From Nostoc sp. JL34 (GTDB taxonomy: Bacteria; Cyanobacteriota; Cyanobacteriia; Cyanobacteriales; Nostocaceae): 64,000 nt of DNA. The stretch spans positions 41,759-105,758 of the forward strand of contig NZ_JABXKQ010000144.1 of assembly GCF_017114945.1 (NCBI RefSeq). Direction: 5' to 3'. The position numbers and the translations under genes are program-made. This document shows, piece by piece, positions 53,050-60,558 of the stretch (position 1 is the first letter of the stretch; each line of letters begins with the position of its first letter). Under the pieces are notes generated by a model, which was given only the letters and a program-made list of their open reading frames with translations, did not search any database and was not told the origin of the DNA.

Positions 53050-54367
53050 GATTTTGATTATTGATGATGAAAAAGCTTTGCGTCAAGCAATGGCGCAGAT
53101 TTTAAAAGATGAAGGCCACGACGTAGTAGAGGCGGGAGACGGAGAACAAGGACTGAAGATAATTCAACAAGATACCACATCTCGTCCTGACTTGGTATTT
53201 CTAGATTTGAAAATGCCCAAAACTCAGGGTAGTGCTGTTTTAAAAGCTTTAGGTAGTAAGACTCTATTTGAACTGCCAGTCATTGTGATGACAGCTTATG
53301 GTACAAGTCGTACAGCCATTGAAGCTATGCAATTGGGAGCCTATGATTACTTAACTAAACCCTTCGATCTCGAAGATTTAGTCAACTTGGCGCAAAAAGC
53401 TTTAGCTCATTCTCAAGCATCAGCCGAGCAAATTGGTGAAGCAAATATCCAAACTCTCGGACAGCCAGAAGAACTGTTGGGGCGATCGCCTAAAATGGCA
53501 GAAGTTTTTAAACTCATTGGTAGACTTGCCCAAGGAAACACCACAGTTTTGATTGTCGGCGAATCAGGTACGGGCAAAGAGTTAGTCGCCTCCACACTAC
53601 ATAATGCTAGCCCTCGCAGTCGCGGCCCTTTGGTAAAAGTTAACTGTGCAGCCCTTCCAGAACATTTATTAGAAGCAGAATTATTTGGTCATGAAAAAGG
53701 AGCCTTCACTGGAGCGAATCACTTGCGAATTGGTCGTTTTGAACAAGCCAATGGCGGTACAATTTTTCTGGATGAAGTCGGAGAATTGAGCCAGATAATT
53801 CAAGGGAAATTGTTGCGAGTATTACAAGATAAATCCTTCGAGCGTTTGGGTAGTAACCAAACCAAAACTGTAGATGTCCGCATTTTAGCTGCTACCAATC
53901 GGAATTTAGAGCAATTAGTTCGCCTCAATCAGTTTCGAGAAGACCTATACTATCGCTTTAATGTAGTCCGAATTGAATTACCACCTTTGCGCGATCGCCC
54001 CGAAGATTTAGAACAACTTACCCAACATTTTCTAAGTTCTATTGCCCTAAGAAACGGAATTAAAAATTTAGCAATCACCTCAACCGCCCTAGAAAAACTG
54101 AAAGATTACGCTTGGCCAGGAAATGTGCGAGAACTGCAAAATACTTTAGAGAGAGCAGCAGTTTTTTCTGGAGGAAGAACCATTCTTCCAGAGCATCTCA
54201 TTTTTAATCAAGAACATCAGATGAATCTGAACTTAGAACAAGCGATCGCTCAGTTAGAAATAAACTTTATCCGCCATGCTTTAGCACTTTATCCCCAACA
54301 ACCCCACAAAGCATTAGGAATTTCAGTCGAAAGCTTTGAACAAAAAAAGAAACAATGGAATTTATAG
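53042..54367 (+). CDS. NtrC-family sigma-54-dependent response regulator
   Basis: 441 aa from the ATG at 53042. Receiver domain residues 1-120: acidic pair IIDDEKA, phosphoacceptor Asp55 in FLDLKMPK, Lys in LTKPFDL. AAA+ domain: Walker A GESGTGKE (173-180), GAFTGA (220-225), Walker B GGTIFLDEVGE, sensor AATNRNLE and the DLYYRFNVVRIELPPLRDR block. GAFTGA is the loop that contacts sigma-54. The C-terminal Fis-type helix-turn-helix (LEQAIAQLEINFIRHALALY, then KALGISVESFEQKKKQW) looks two or three residues short in its middle, so DNA binding may be altered. Overlaps the kinase gene by 8 bp. Unusual for a cyanobacterium. Confidence 0.92.
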   Translation: MAKILIIDDEKALRQAMAQILKDEGHDVVEAGDGEQGLKIIQQDTTSRPDLVFLDLKMPKTQGSAVLKALGSKTLFELPVIVMTAYGTSRTAIEAMQLGAYDYLTKPFDLEDLVNLAQKALAHSQASAEQIGEANIQTLGQPEELLGRSPKMAEVFKLIGRLAQGNTTVLIVGESGTGKELVASTLHNASPRSRGPLVKVNCAALPEHLLEAELFGHEKGAFTGANHLRIGRFEQANGGTIFLDEVGELSQIIQGKLLRVLQDKSFERLGSNQTKTVDVRILAATNRNLEQLVRLNQFREDLYYRFNVVRIELPPLRDRPEDLEQLTQHFLSSIALRNGIKNLAITSTALEKLKDYAWPGNVRELQNTLERAAVFSGGRTILPEHLIFNQEHQMNLNLEQAIAQLEINFIRHALALYPQQPHKALGISVESFEQKKKQWNL

Positions 54368-54421
54368 CACTTAACGATTTTTCCTACTCTCTGTGTCCTC
54401 TGCGCCTCTGCGGTTCGTATC

Positions 54422-55240
54422 ATGAATTCCTTAAACTCAGCATCTACACTAGAAACACACCTAGAAACTCAAACCGTTATTTACCCAACCTTACAGTACT
54501 TAGTTCGCTTCTTACCGTGGGATGGAAAACGAGTATTCGATCATCTTCGAGAAGAATGTAAACACAATCCATTTATAGTAGAAAATTCTGATTTCCATAA
54601 CAGCGAAGTACTTTTAGACGATATTAAACCTAATTGGTACAATCCCATCGCCCAGGAATTAAGCCTAAGTGAGCATCTTCTCGGACAAATATCAGCTTTA
54701 TCAATCCCATCAAGACAACGTAAAACCTTAACCTATCTAACTCAGTGGTTATTAAACTCCGGTTATTTAGAAGAAACTCCAGAAGTTTGGGCAGATGGTA
54801 GTATCTGGAGTGCAAAAGAATTAGAAGCTGTTGTGCCTATTCTCCAAAGTTTAGATCCACCTGGAATTGGTACACGCTCCCTACAAGAATGTCTATTAAT
54901 ACAACTCAAAAACCAGCCTGAAAGCCTAGCTTTTCTACTAGTTAAAAATTATTTAGAAGAAATAGCAAATTGTATTGGTAATACTTCAGAGTCAAAGCAA
55001 AATTGTCAAGTACTATTGCAAAAAGTTGAGCCTTTTAGCCTGAACGTTGAGCCTTTGAACCTGAACGTTGCGCCTTTGAGCCTCGAAGTTGCGGCTTTGA
55101 ACCTGAACGTTGAGCCTTTTAGCCTGAACGTTGAGCCTTTTAGCCTGAACGTTGAGCCTTTGAACCTGAACATTGCGCCTTTGAGCCTCGAAGTTGCACC
55201 TTTGAGCTTGAACCTTGCGGCTTTGAGCCTGAAATTTTAA
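54422..55240 (+). CDS. RpoN (sigma-54)-like protein, C-terminally truncated, with a heptapeptide-repeat tail
   Basis: 272 aa; normal RpoN is about 430-500. Residues 21-55 resemble RpoN region I (PTLQYLVRFLPW, then HLREECKHNPFIVEN, compare IREELEENPFLEEE). Residues 80-185 align with the first half of the RNA polymerase core-binding domain: LSLSEHLLGQISAL, LTQWLLNSGYLEE, and the strongly diagnostic LQSLDPPGIGTRSLQECLLI. The second half of that domain, the DNA-binding helix-turn-helix and the RpoN box are missing. From residue 202 the protein is ten copies of a 7-residue unit. It could be a decayed gene, or a fragment that still binds core polymerase or the activator. It lies 54 bp after the regulator gene. 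Confidence 0.85.
   Translation: MNSLNSASTLETHLETQTVIYPTLQYLVRFLPWDGKRVFDHLREECKHNPFIVENSDFHNSEVLLDDIKPNWYNPIAQELSLSEHLLGQISALSIPSRQRKTLTYLTQWLLNSGYLEETPEVWADGSIWSAKELEAVVPILQSLDPPGIGTRSLQECLLIQLKNQPESLAFLLVKNYLEEIANCIGNTSESKQNCQVLLQKVEPFSLNVEPLNLNVAPLSLEVAALNLNVEPFSLNVEPFSLNVEPLNLNIAPLSLEVAPLSLNLAALSLKF
55025..55234 (+). repeat. Ten tandem 21-bp repeats (heptapeptide VEPFSLN type)
   Basis: Ten in-frame units, from GTTGAGCCTTTTAGCCTGAA to GCGGCTTTGAGCCTGAA types, encode VEPFSLN, VEPLNLN, VAPLSLE, VAALNLN and close variants. Three units are identical VEPFSLN; the last degenerate to LAALSLK. Expansion by slippage is likely, and it replaces the rest of the RpoN frame. Confidence 0.92.
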
Positions 55241-55296
55241 GTTTGATTGTTGACGAATGACTAATGACTAAGGCAATACGCTTGGGTTAAGGAAAG

Positions 55297-55361
55297 AGAC
55301 GCGATAAATCGCCGTCTCTACAATAATCAGTCCTTTGTGGAGACGGCGATTTATCGCGTCT
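55297..55361. terminator. Long hairpin of the AGACGCGAT repeat family
   Basis: Arm 55297-55322 and arm 55336-55361 are complementary at about 25 of 26 positions, around a 13-nt loop. It is a longer relative of the palindrome at 29585. It lies between the RpoN-like gene and a convergent transporter gene, so it probably terminates the operon. Confidence 0.7.
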
Positions 55362-55461
55362 TTGCAATTAGCGGCGTGTTATCAAAAAACCTTATCCGAA
55401 CCGTATTGGAAGGAGAGAGTTTTTTCGCCGGTTTTTTGAGTATTTTTTTATTTGGAAGTCC

Positions 55462-56646
55462 CTAAATCCAAAAATAAGCCAGGATGAGAGTCACGACAGT
55501 TAACGGTAGACCAAAACGCAGATGTTCCCAGAATGACAATTGATAACCAAGTTTTGCAACAGCCTCAGCAACAATTAAATTAGCAACTGAACCTAACAAA
55601 GTTAGATTACCTGCTAAGGTAGATCCTGCTGCTAATAGTAACCAGGTTTTGGTGTCTGGATGGGGAATTAAATGTTGTAGTAACAATACTGCTGGAACAT
55701 TAGAAACTAAATTTGAAAGCAGAGCAGTAATTCCTAATATGTTCAGGGGATTATAAACTAAACCGCTAAATAAATTCAATATTCCTAATTTTTCTACTCC
55801 AGCGGTAACAACAAATAGCCCAGAAAACATCACCAGTAAATCCCAATCCACTTTATTTAAAACTCGTTGCGGTTTGATTCGCCTAGTAATGAACAGTAAA
55901 CCAGCAGCTACGAGTGTTGCTTGGGCTGGAGGTATCCCAATTAAAAATGCAATTAATAGTCCTCCTGTTATCAATAGGCTTTTAGTAAGCAACGGTTTAA
56001 ATATGCGGTAACGCACGGGGGTTACACTCGGACAAGATTTAGTAGAACGAACATCAGGATAAAGCCACCACAATAACCCAATTTGGATTAACAAACTTAC
56101 TAATGCGATGGGAGTCAATGCTTTCGCAAAATCGAGATAGCTGATACCAGAGAAGGAACCAATCAAAATATTTTGCGGATTACCACTTAAGGTAGCTACT
56201 GAACCCAGATTAGTTGCTCCCGCCAAGGCAAGTAAGTAAGGAATCGGATTCAGGTTCAAAGTTTGGGTTAAACCGAGAACCAAAGGAGTCAAAATTAGAG
56301 CGATGGTATCGTTTAGAAAAAAAGCGGAGAGAATTCCACTGCCGAAAGTTAAAACAATTAGCAAACCCAAAGGGCTACGAGTAAAGTGTGTAACTGTATC
56401 AAGGGTTAGCTGGAAAAAACCAGCGTAAGCTAAGTTTGTGCTGATTACCATCATGCCAAACAGGAAAATCAGCGTTTTATAGTCTATCGCTTGCCATGCT
56501 TCTTTGAGGTCTAATACCCCGAATGCCATCAGCAAAGATGCACCAACTAAAGCAATACTGGCTCGGTTCATCCGCAAACCAGGGAGATATCCTAAACCCA
56601 AACCGATATAAGTCAGCCCAATGATGATGTATCTGAAAACAATCAT
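55462..56646 (-). CDS. SLC13/ArsB-NhaD superfamily permease
   Basis: 394 aa with about ten to eleven membrane helices. The conserved helix-loop signatures are present: GTLTYIGLG-like start, the FLFGMMVISTNLAYAG helix, FFLNDTIALILTPLVLGL and, in the second half, NLVSNVPAVLLLQHL and NLTLLGSVANLIVAEA (compare SNxP and GSxAN). GATNLGSVATLSGNPQNILIG is the first such loop. The family moves anions (dicarboxylate, sulfate, arsenite) or Na+/H+; which ion cannot be read here. It converges with the RpoN-like operon. Confidence 0.88.
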   Translation of the reverse strand: MIVFRYIIIGLTYIGLGLGYLPGLRMNRASIALVGASLLMAFGVLDLKEAWQAIDYKTLIFLFGMMVISTNLAYAGFFQLTLDTVTHFTRSPLGLLIVLTFGSGILSAFFLNDTIALILTPLVLGLTQTLNLNPIPYLLALAGATNLGSVATLSGNPQNILIGSFSGISYLDFAKALTPIALVSLLIQIGLLWWLYPDVRSTKSCPSVTPVRYRIFKPLLTKSLLITGGLLIAFLIGIPPAQATLVAAGLLFITRRIKPQRVLNKVDWDLLVMFSGLFVVTAGVEKLGILNLFSGLVYNPLNILGITALLSNLVSNVPAVLLLQHLIPHPDTKTWLLLAAGSTLAGNLTLLGSVANLIVAEAVAKLGYQLSFWEHLRFGLPLTVVTLILAYFWI

Positions 56647-56663
56647 GATTTCGCTAGATGCTT

Positions 56664-56872
56664 TTGATTAAGTAGTCATTGGTTATTGGTCATTAGTCAT
56701 TGGTCATTGGATTTTAGTGCATACCTCGCCTCTTGTGGGTGGAAAAACTTTGTCTTTCATGGGACTAATTCAAGCCATGTTAAAGAGAGGACGTGTTTAT
56801 TTTGGACTAATGACTAATAACTAATGACTAATGACTAATAATTAATGACTCCCCGAAGCGGTTTGAGGTGAT
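56664..56872. repeat. MITE-like dispersed repeat, copy 1
   Basis: It begins TTGATTAAGTAGTCATT and ends with ACTAATGACTAATGACT units in opposite orientation, so its ends are inverted repeats. The core has GGAAAAACTTTGTCTTTCAT and ATTCAAGCCATGTT. A second copy with the same order lies at 59293-59484. Its last part encodes the C-terminal codons PQTASGSH and the stop of the MFS gene. Confidence 0.7.
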
Positions 56873-58119
56873 GCCTTTCTATTAACTCCTGTTTTTGTTT
56901 CAGGTACACAGAACCAAAAAACTGCTAAAGCCACAACTGCGATCGCTGCTAAAATCAAAAAACCAACATTGTAACCAGCACTTTTAACTACAAACCCAGC
57001 CAACACGTTGCTCAAACCCGCACCAACACCAATAGCAGTGTTGAGCATCCCTTGGGTAACATTAAAGCGTCCCGTGCCTTTAGTCAAATCAGCTACCATC
57101 AACACCGAAAGCACACCAAAAATCCCACCTGCAATACCATCCAGAATTTGCACAGAAACGAGAAAATAGGGATTGTCCGAAAGTGTATACAGCACTCCTC
57201 GAATCGGTAAGACGGCAAAGCCAAGCAAAAATATGGGTTTTCGGGCTGTATGTGCGAAACGCCCAGCCAAGTTAGATACTGGAATCATGACTAACTGAGC
57301 CACAATAATACAAGCAGACATATAAACTGTGTCACTTGTCCCTTTACCCTGTGCCAATTCTTGACCAACTAGCGGTAACATAGCAGCATTGGCAAAGTGA
57401 AACAGAACTACTGCGATAGTAAAGAATAAGATTTTGCGATCGCTTAATAATTGCAATATGCCTTCATAGGGCTGCTGAGGTTTTTCATTATCCTCCTCTT
57501 GGCCTTCTTCGCCCTCTTCACCATCTCCACGCGCTAATTCGTGGTCAATCTCTCTTTCACGAATCATTCTCACTGAAATAATACTGCCCACAGCCATAGC
57601 TGCAACCAGGAAAAATATTGCCTTGCGTGCAATAAAGTAACCTACTAAACCAGCGAGAGTTGCAGCTAGCAGATTACCTGTGTGGTTAAATGTTTCATTA
57701 CGACCTACCCGCCTATCTAATCTCTCATGTCCTACGAGTCCCAGAGTAATAGCAGTAATCGCAGGTGGGAAAATTGCAGCAGCAATCCCAATCATAATCT
57801 GAGAACCGATGACAACAGGCAAATTTGGGAACAACCCCATAGCAATACAGCCGATAGAAACAAACACAGCCGCCAGTACAATCAACATCCGTTTTTGACG
57901 TAGCCTGTCAACCAATGCACCAGCCGGTGTTTGAGCAATAACTGTGGCAATTGCCGAAGCTGACATCGCCATGCCAATCTGGGCTGGGTTCCAATTTGCT
58001 GAAGCTTTCAGGTAAATGCTCAAATATGGCCCAACACCATCGCGCACATCTGCGAGAAACACATTCAAGTAATAAAGTGATCGCAAACTCTTATTACTCG
58101 GTTTTCGCTGTTTTTGCAT
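56842..58119 (-). CDS. Major facilitator superfamily transporter under a sigma-54-type promoter
   Basis: 425 aa with twelve hydrophobic segments split 6+6 by an acidic loop near residues 195-215 (GDGEEGEEGQEEDNEK). The first loop motif GALVDRLRQKRMLIVLAA fits MFS motif A. FLADVRDGVGPYLSIYL at the N-terminus is typical of a subgroup of exporters. Substrate unknown. The only promoter I can identify is a perfect -24/-12 element 50-66 bp upstream. The last codons come from a dispersed repeat, so the C-terminus may be longer or different in relatives. Confidence 0.9.
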   Translation of the reverse strand: MQKQRKPSNKSLRSLYYLNVFLADVRDGVGPYLSIYLKASANWNPAQIGMAMSASAIATVIAQTPAGALVDRLRQKRMLIVLAAVFVSIGCIAMGLFPNLPVVIGSQIMIGIAAAIFPPAITAITLGLVGHERLDRRVGRNETFNHTGNLLAATLAGLVGYFIARKAIFFLVAAMAVGSIISVRMIREREIDHELARGDGEEGEEGQEEDNEKPQQPYEGILQLLSDRKILFFTIAVVLFHFANAAMLPLVGQELAQGKGTSDTVYMSACIIVAQLVMIPVSNLAGRFAHTARKPIFLLGFAVLPIRGVLYTLSDNPYFLVSVQILDGIAGGIFGVLSVLMVADLTKGTGRFNVTQGMLNTAIGVGAGLSNVLAGFVVKSAGYNVGFLILAAIAVVALAVFWFCVPETKTGVNRKASPQTASGSH

Positions 58120-58168
58120 AAGTCTTTAGTGATATTTTGTCAGCTATGGAGGGGTCAAAATACTCTTA

Positions 58169-58185
58169 TGCAAAAATCGTGCCAA
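58169..58185 (-). promoter_or_regulatory. Sigma-54 (-24/-12) promoter of the MFS gene, exact consensus match
   Basis: The minus strand reads TTGGCACGATTTTTGCA, matching YTGGCACGRNNNTTGCW at every defined position, with GG and GC exactly 10 bp apart. Transcription would start near 58158, about 39 nt before the ATG at 58119. It is the best sigma-54 site seen in the window. Confidence 0.8.
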
Positions 58186-58366
58186 ATCAATTGCATCCGG
58201 CTGCATCTTGTGAAAAAACCCTCTTTATGCTATAGACAACTTACGCAAGTAATAGCCGAAACCCTGATTTTCAGTTAGGGGCAGTAAAGTCCTTTAATGG
58301 GAAATAGTAAAGATTTTTAGATTTTGATTGCACTTTTTTGTGTGGATATCAGTGCGATCGCAAAAA

Positions 58367-58421
58367 GAAACCCCCTCTGCTTTTGCCATAGTAAAGTGAT
58401 TACAACGCAGAGGGGTTTCAT
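58367..58421 (-). terminator. Terminator after the pentapeptide-repeat gene
   Basis: GAAACCCCCTCTGC (58368-58380) pairs with GCAGAGGGGTTTC (58407-58419) around a 27-nt loop. On the minus strand the stem is followed by CTTTTTG, fitting the end of the 58544-58999 transcript. Confidence 0.75.
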
Positions 58422-58543
58422 TTATTTTTATATTTTTGTGGAGGCCGGTTTTAAGGATAATTCTGGCAACAAACTAGTTTACTTGATTTAAAACCCGCCA
58501 AAACCTATGTTGTATTGATGTGGACTTGTGTACTCAGTTGGGC

Positions 58544-58999
58544 CTATTTCCAATCGGGAATTTCGGCATCTTCTCCACCAATCCCGATTCCAGTGTTAAA
58601 TACTTGTGCATCAGTAAGATTAAGATCGTTCATTGATGCTTGATACACATTAGAATCGTGAATCGTAGCGCGAGTAAAATTTACTCCGTTGAGATTAACT
58701 TGCTTCAAATTCACATTGGTTACATAAGCAGATGTTAGGTTAGCACCTGCCAAGTTTGCACCAGTTAAGTCAGCACCTTCGAGGTTAGCTCCTACAAGGT
58801 TGGCTCCTTGGAGCTTCGAGCCTCTCAAGTCAGCACCAATTAAATGAGCGCCACTGAGGTTAGCTCCTGATAGTTCGCACTTAACACATTCCCCAGTTGA
58901 AAGCAGCTTTTGTAAATCCTGTGGATTCTCGGCTCTAACCGAGCTAGCGAAAAATAGGGGTGTTGCTAAGGCCATGGCCGCTAATAGCTGGAGTTTCAT
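58544..58999 (-). CDS. Exported pentapeptide-repeat protein
   Basis: 151 aa. A signal peptide covers residues 1-23 (LLAAMALATPLFFASSVRA). A CVKC pair follows, then about 15 pentapeptide units of the A(N/D)LxG type (SGANLSGAHLIGADLRGSKL onward), which fold into a right-handed beta-helix. Cyanobacteria have many such proteins, often lumenal or periplasmic, and their roles are mostly unknown. Single-gene unit with its own terminator. Confidence 0.92.
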   Translation of the reverse strand: MKLQLLAAMALATPLFFASSVRAENPQDLQKLLSTGECVKCELSGANLSGAHLIGADLRGSKLQGANLVGANLEGADLTGANLAGANLTSAYVTNVNLKQVNLNGVNFTRATIHDSNVYQASMNDLNLTDAQVFNTGIGIGGEDAEIPDWK

Positions 59000-59488
59000 A
59001 ATTTTCCCCCTTAATATATCGAGTTGCGTCCGTTCTGTCCCTCACACTTCTATTATCTCACTAAACTTCGTAAGGTCAATCTATCTTATGACAATCTATC
59101 TTCTGACAGGTTAGTTGTGATCTGAAACAGAGATATTAAGTGATGTCGCAAATGCCATTAATTCGGATTTTTGGCGCTCTTACCCAATAATTCCTCAAAA
59201 ACTGCCAGTGTTAAATCACTATTAAATCTTTTAAAAGTAAAAGCTAACGCTACTCGCTATAGCTGGTTTGATAAGTATTTATACTTTATGAATTGATTAA
59301 GTAGTCATTAGTCATTGCTGTATACCCCATCCCTTGCGATGCCCTGAATTTGCTTTTACGGTGGGTGAAAAAACTTTGTCTTTCATCGGATTAATTCAAA
59401 CCACGTTCCAGAGTGGGCGTGGTTTCTCTTGGACTAATGACTAATAATTAATGACTAATGACTCCGTTCTGCGGTTTGATGTTTTAGC
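59000..59488. other. Intergenic region with the second MITE-like copy, 489 bp
   Basis: The left part (59000-59290) is the leader of the pentapeptide gene, with no frame or structure I recognise. The right part is the repeat at 59293-59484. Confidence 0.5.
59293..59484. repeat. MITE-like dispersed repeat, copy 2
   Basis: It has the same ends and order as 56664-56872: TTGATTAAGTAGTCATT, the core GAAAAAACTTTGTCTTTCAT and TTAATTCAAACCACGTT, then GGACTAATGACTAATAATTA and GCGGTTTGATG. By eye the two cores agree at most positions. Both copies lie just downstream of a minus-strand stop codon. Confidence 0.7.
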
Positions 59489-60352
59489 TTAAGTCCTCAG
59501 AAATTCTCGCATATACTGATTAACCAATTCCGGCTGTTCTTGCTGCACCCAATGGCCACAATTAGGAATGTACTTGATTTGAAAATCCCTGACATAGGCT
59601 GCGGTGCCGTAGGTTAGTTCTTTGCCAAGTGCAGTGTCATTTTCTCCCCAAATCATCAGTGTTGGCACTTCCAGAACGCCCCAATTTGGATTTAACATTC
59701 TCTGCTGAAAAATATTGCGGTAATAGTTCAACATTGCTGTCAGGGCCCCGCGTTTTGCAGCAGCATCTTTGTACGCGTCAATATCGGCTTGTGTGAAAGC
59801 ACTCTTGTTAATTGCTGTACCTTTAAAAATTGTTTCAATCGCTTGGTAGTCTGAAGATTGTAAGAATAATTCTGGCATCCAGGGGAGTTGAAAGAGGAAG
59901 ATATAGTAACTACGCTGTAACTGTTGGGGAGTGCGTAAGCCTTGAGCAAATTTGGCAGGATGAGGCAGATTAAGGATAATTAATCGCTCTACCATTTCGG
60001 GATGAGTGTATGCAAAAGCCCAAGCGATCGCACCACCCCAATCATGTCCAACTAATACACACTGTTGGTATCCTAATCCCTTAATTACTCCTTCAACATC
60101 TTTGATAAATTCATCCATTACATAAGCTAGTTGCTCATTTGGTTTATCACTGTCGTTGTAGCCCCGTAAGTCAATGGCAACTACTTTCAAATCTTGGGCA
60201 AATTCTGGTATTTGATGCCGCCAAGAATACCAAAATTCAGGAAAACCATGCAACATCAGCATTAAGGGGCCTTCACCTTGGGTGACGTAGTGTAGCTTCA
60301 CCCCATTAGTAGTTATATATTCGTGTTTACAAGAAGTTTCTATTAGAGACAT
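59489..60352 (-). CDS. Alpha/beta hydrolase, epoxide hydrolase/haloalkane dehalogenase-like
   Basis: 287 aa from the ATG at 60352. Motifs are the HGFPEFWYSWRHQIP oxyanion loop, the nucleophile elbow VGHDWGGAIAW (Asp nucleophile, as in epoxide hydrolases), the acid in WGENDTALGKE and the His in NCGHWVQQEQPE. The Asp rather than Ser nucleophile is the strongest pointer to an epoxide hydrolase-type reaction. Not in an operon with its neighbours. Confidence 0.9.
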   Translation of the reverse strand: MSLIETSCKHEYITTNGVKLHYVTQGEGPLMLMLHGFPEFWYSWRHQIPEFAQDLKVVAIDLRGYNDSDKPNEQLAYVMDEFIKDVEGVIKGLGYQQCVLVGHDWGGAIAWAFAYTHPEMVERLIILNLPHPAKFAQGLRTPQQLQRSYYIFLFQLPWMPELFLQSSDYQAIETIFKGTAINKSAFTQADIDAYKDAAAKRGALTAMLNYYRNIFQQRMLNPNWGVLEVPTLMIWGENDTALGKELTYGTAAYVRDFQIKYIPNCGHWVQQEQPELVNQYMREFLRT

Positions 60353-60558
60353 AATTAATCCCAATTCAGCATTATAAAACACTAAATAATAATACTTTAC
60401 TTAATAAGTGTAATATGATTTTTAGGAACCTCACATCTATTAAAAGACATTACTACAATAGTGATTTATTACAAAATAATTAGACAATTTGCCCTGAGAT
60501 AGATGTGAATCGTGGGTAAATTTTGGTAAAAGGTAGATATAATTATTCTCCAACTACC

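Larger units (their letters stand above)
58120..58543. other. Intergenic region upstream of the MFS gene, 424 bp
   Basis: It holds the sigma-54-type promoter (58169-58185), a TGCA-N6-TGCA dyad just beyond it (58192-58205), and the terminator of the pentapeptide-repeat gene (58367-58421). No protein frame. Confidence 0.55.

Noticed and set aside
55025..55234. Regular tandem repeats as a CRISPR array
   Set aside because: Units are contiguous 21-bp in-frame repeats with no spacers, and no cas genes are nearby.
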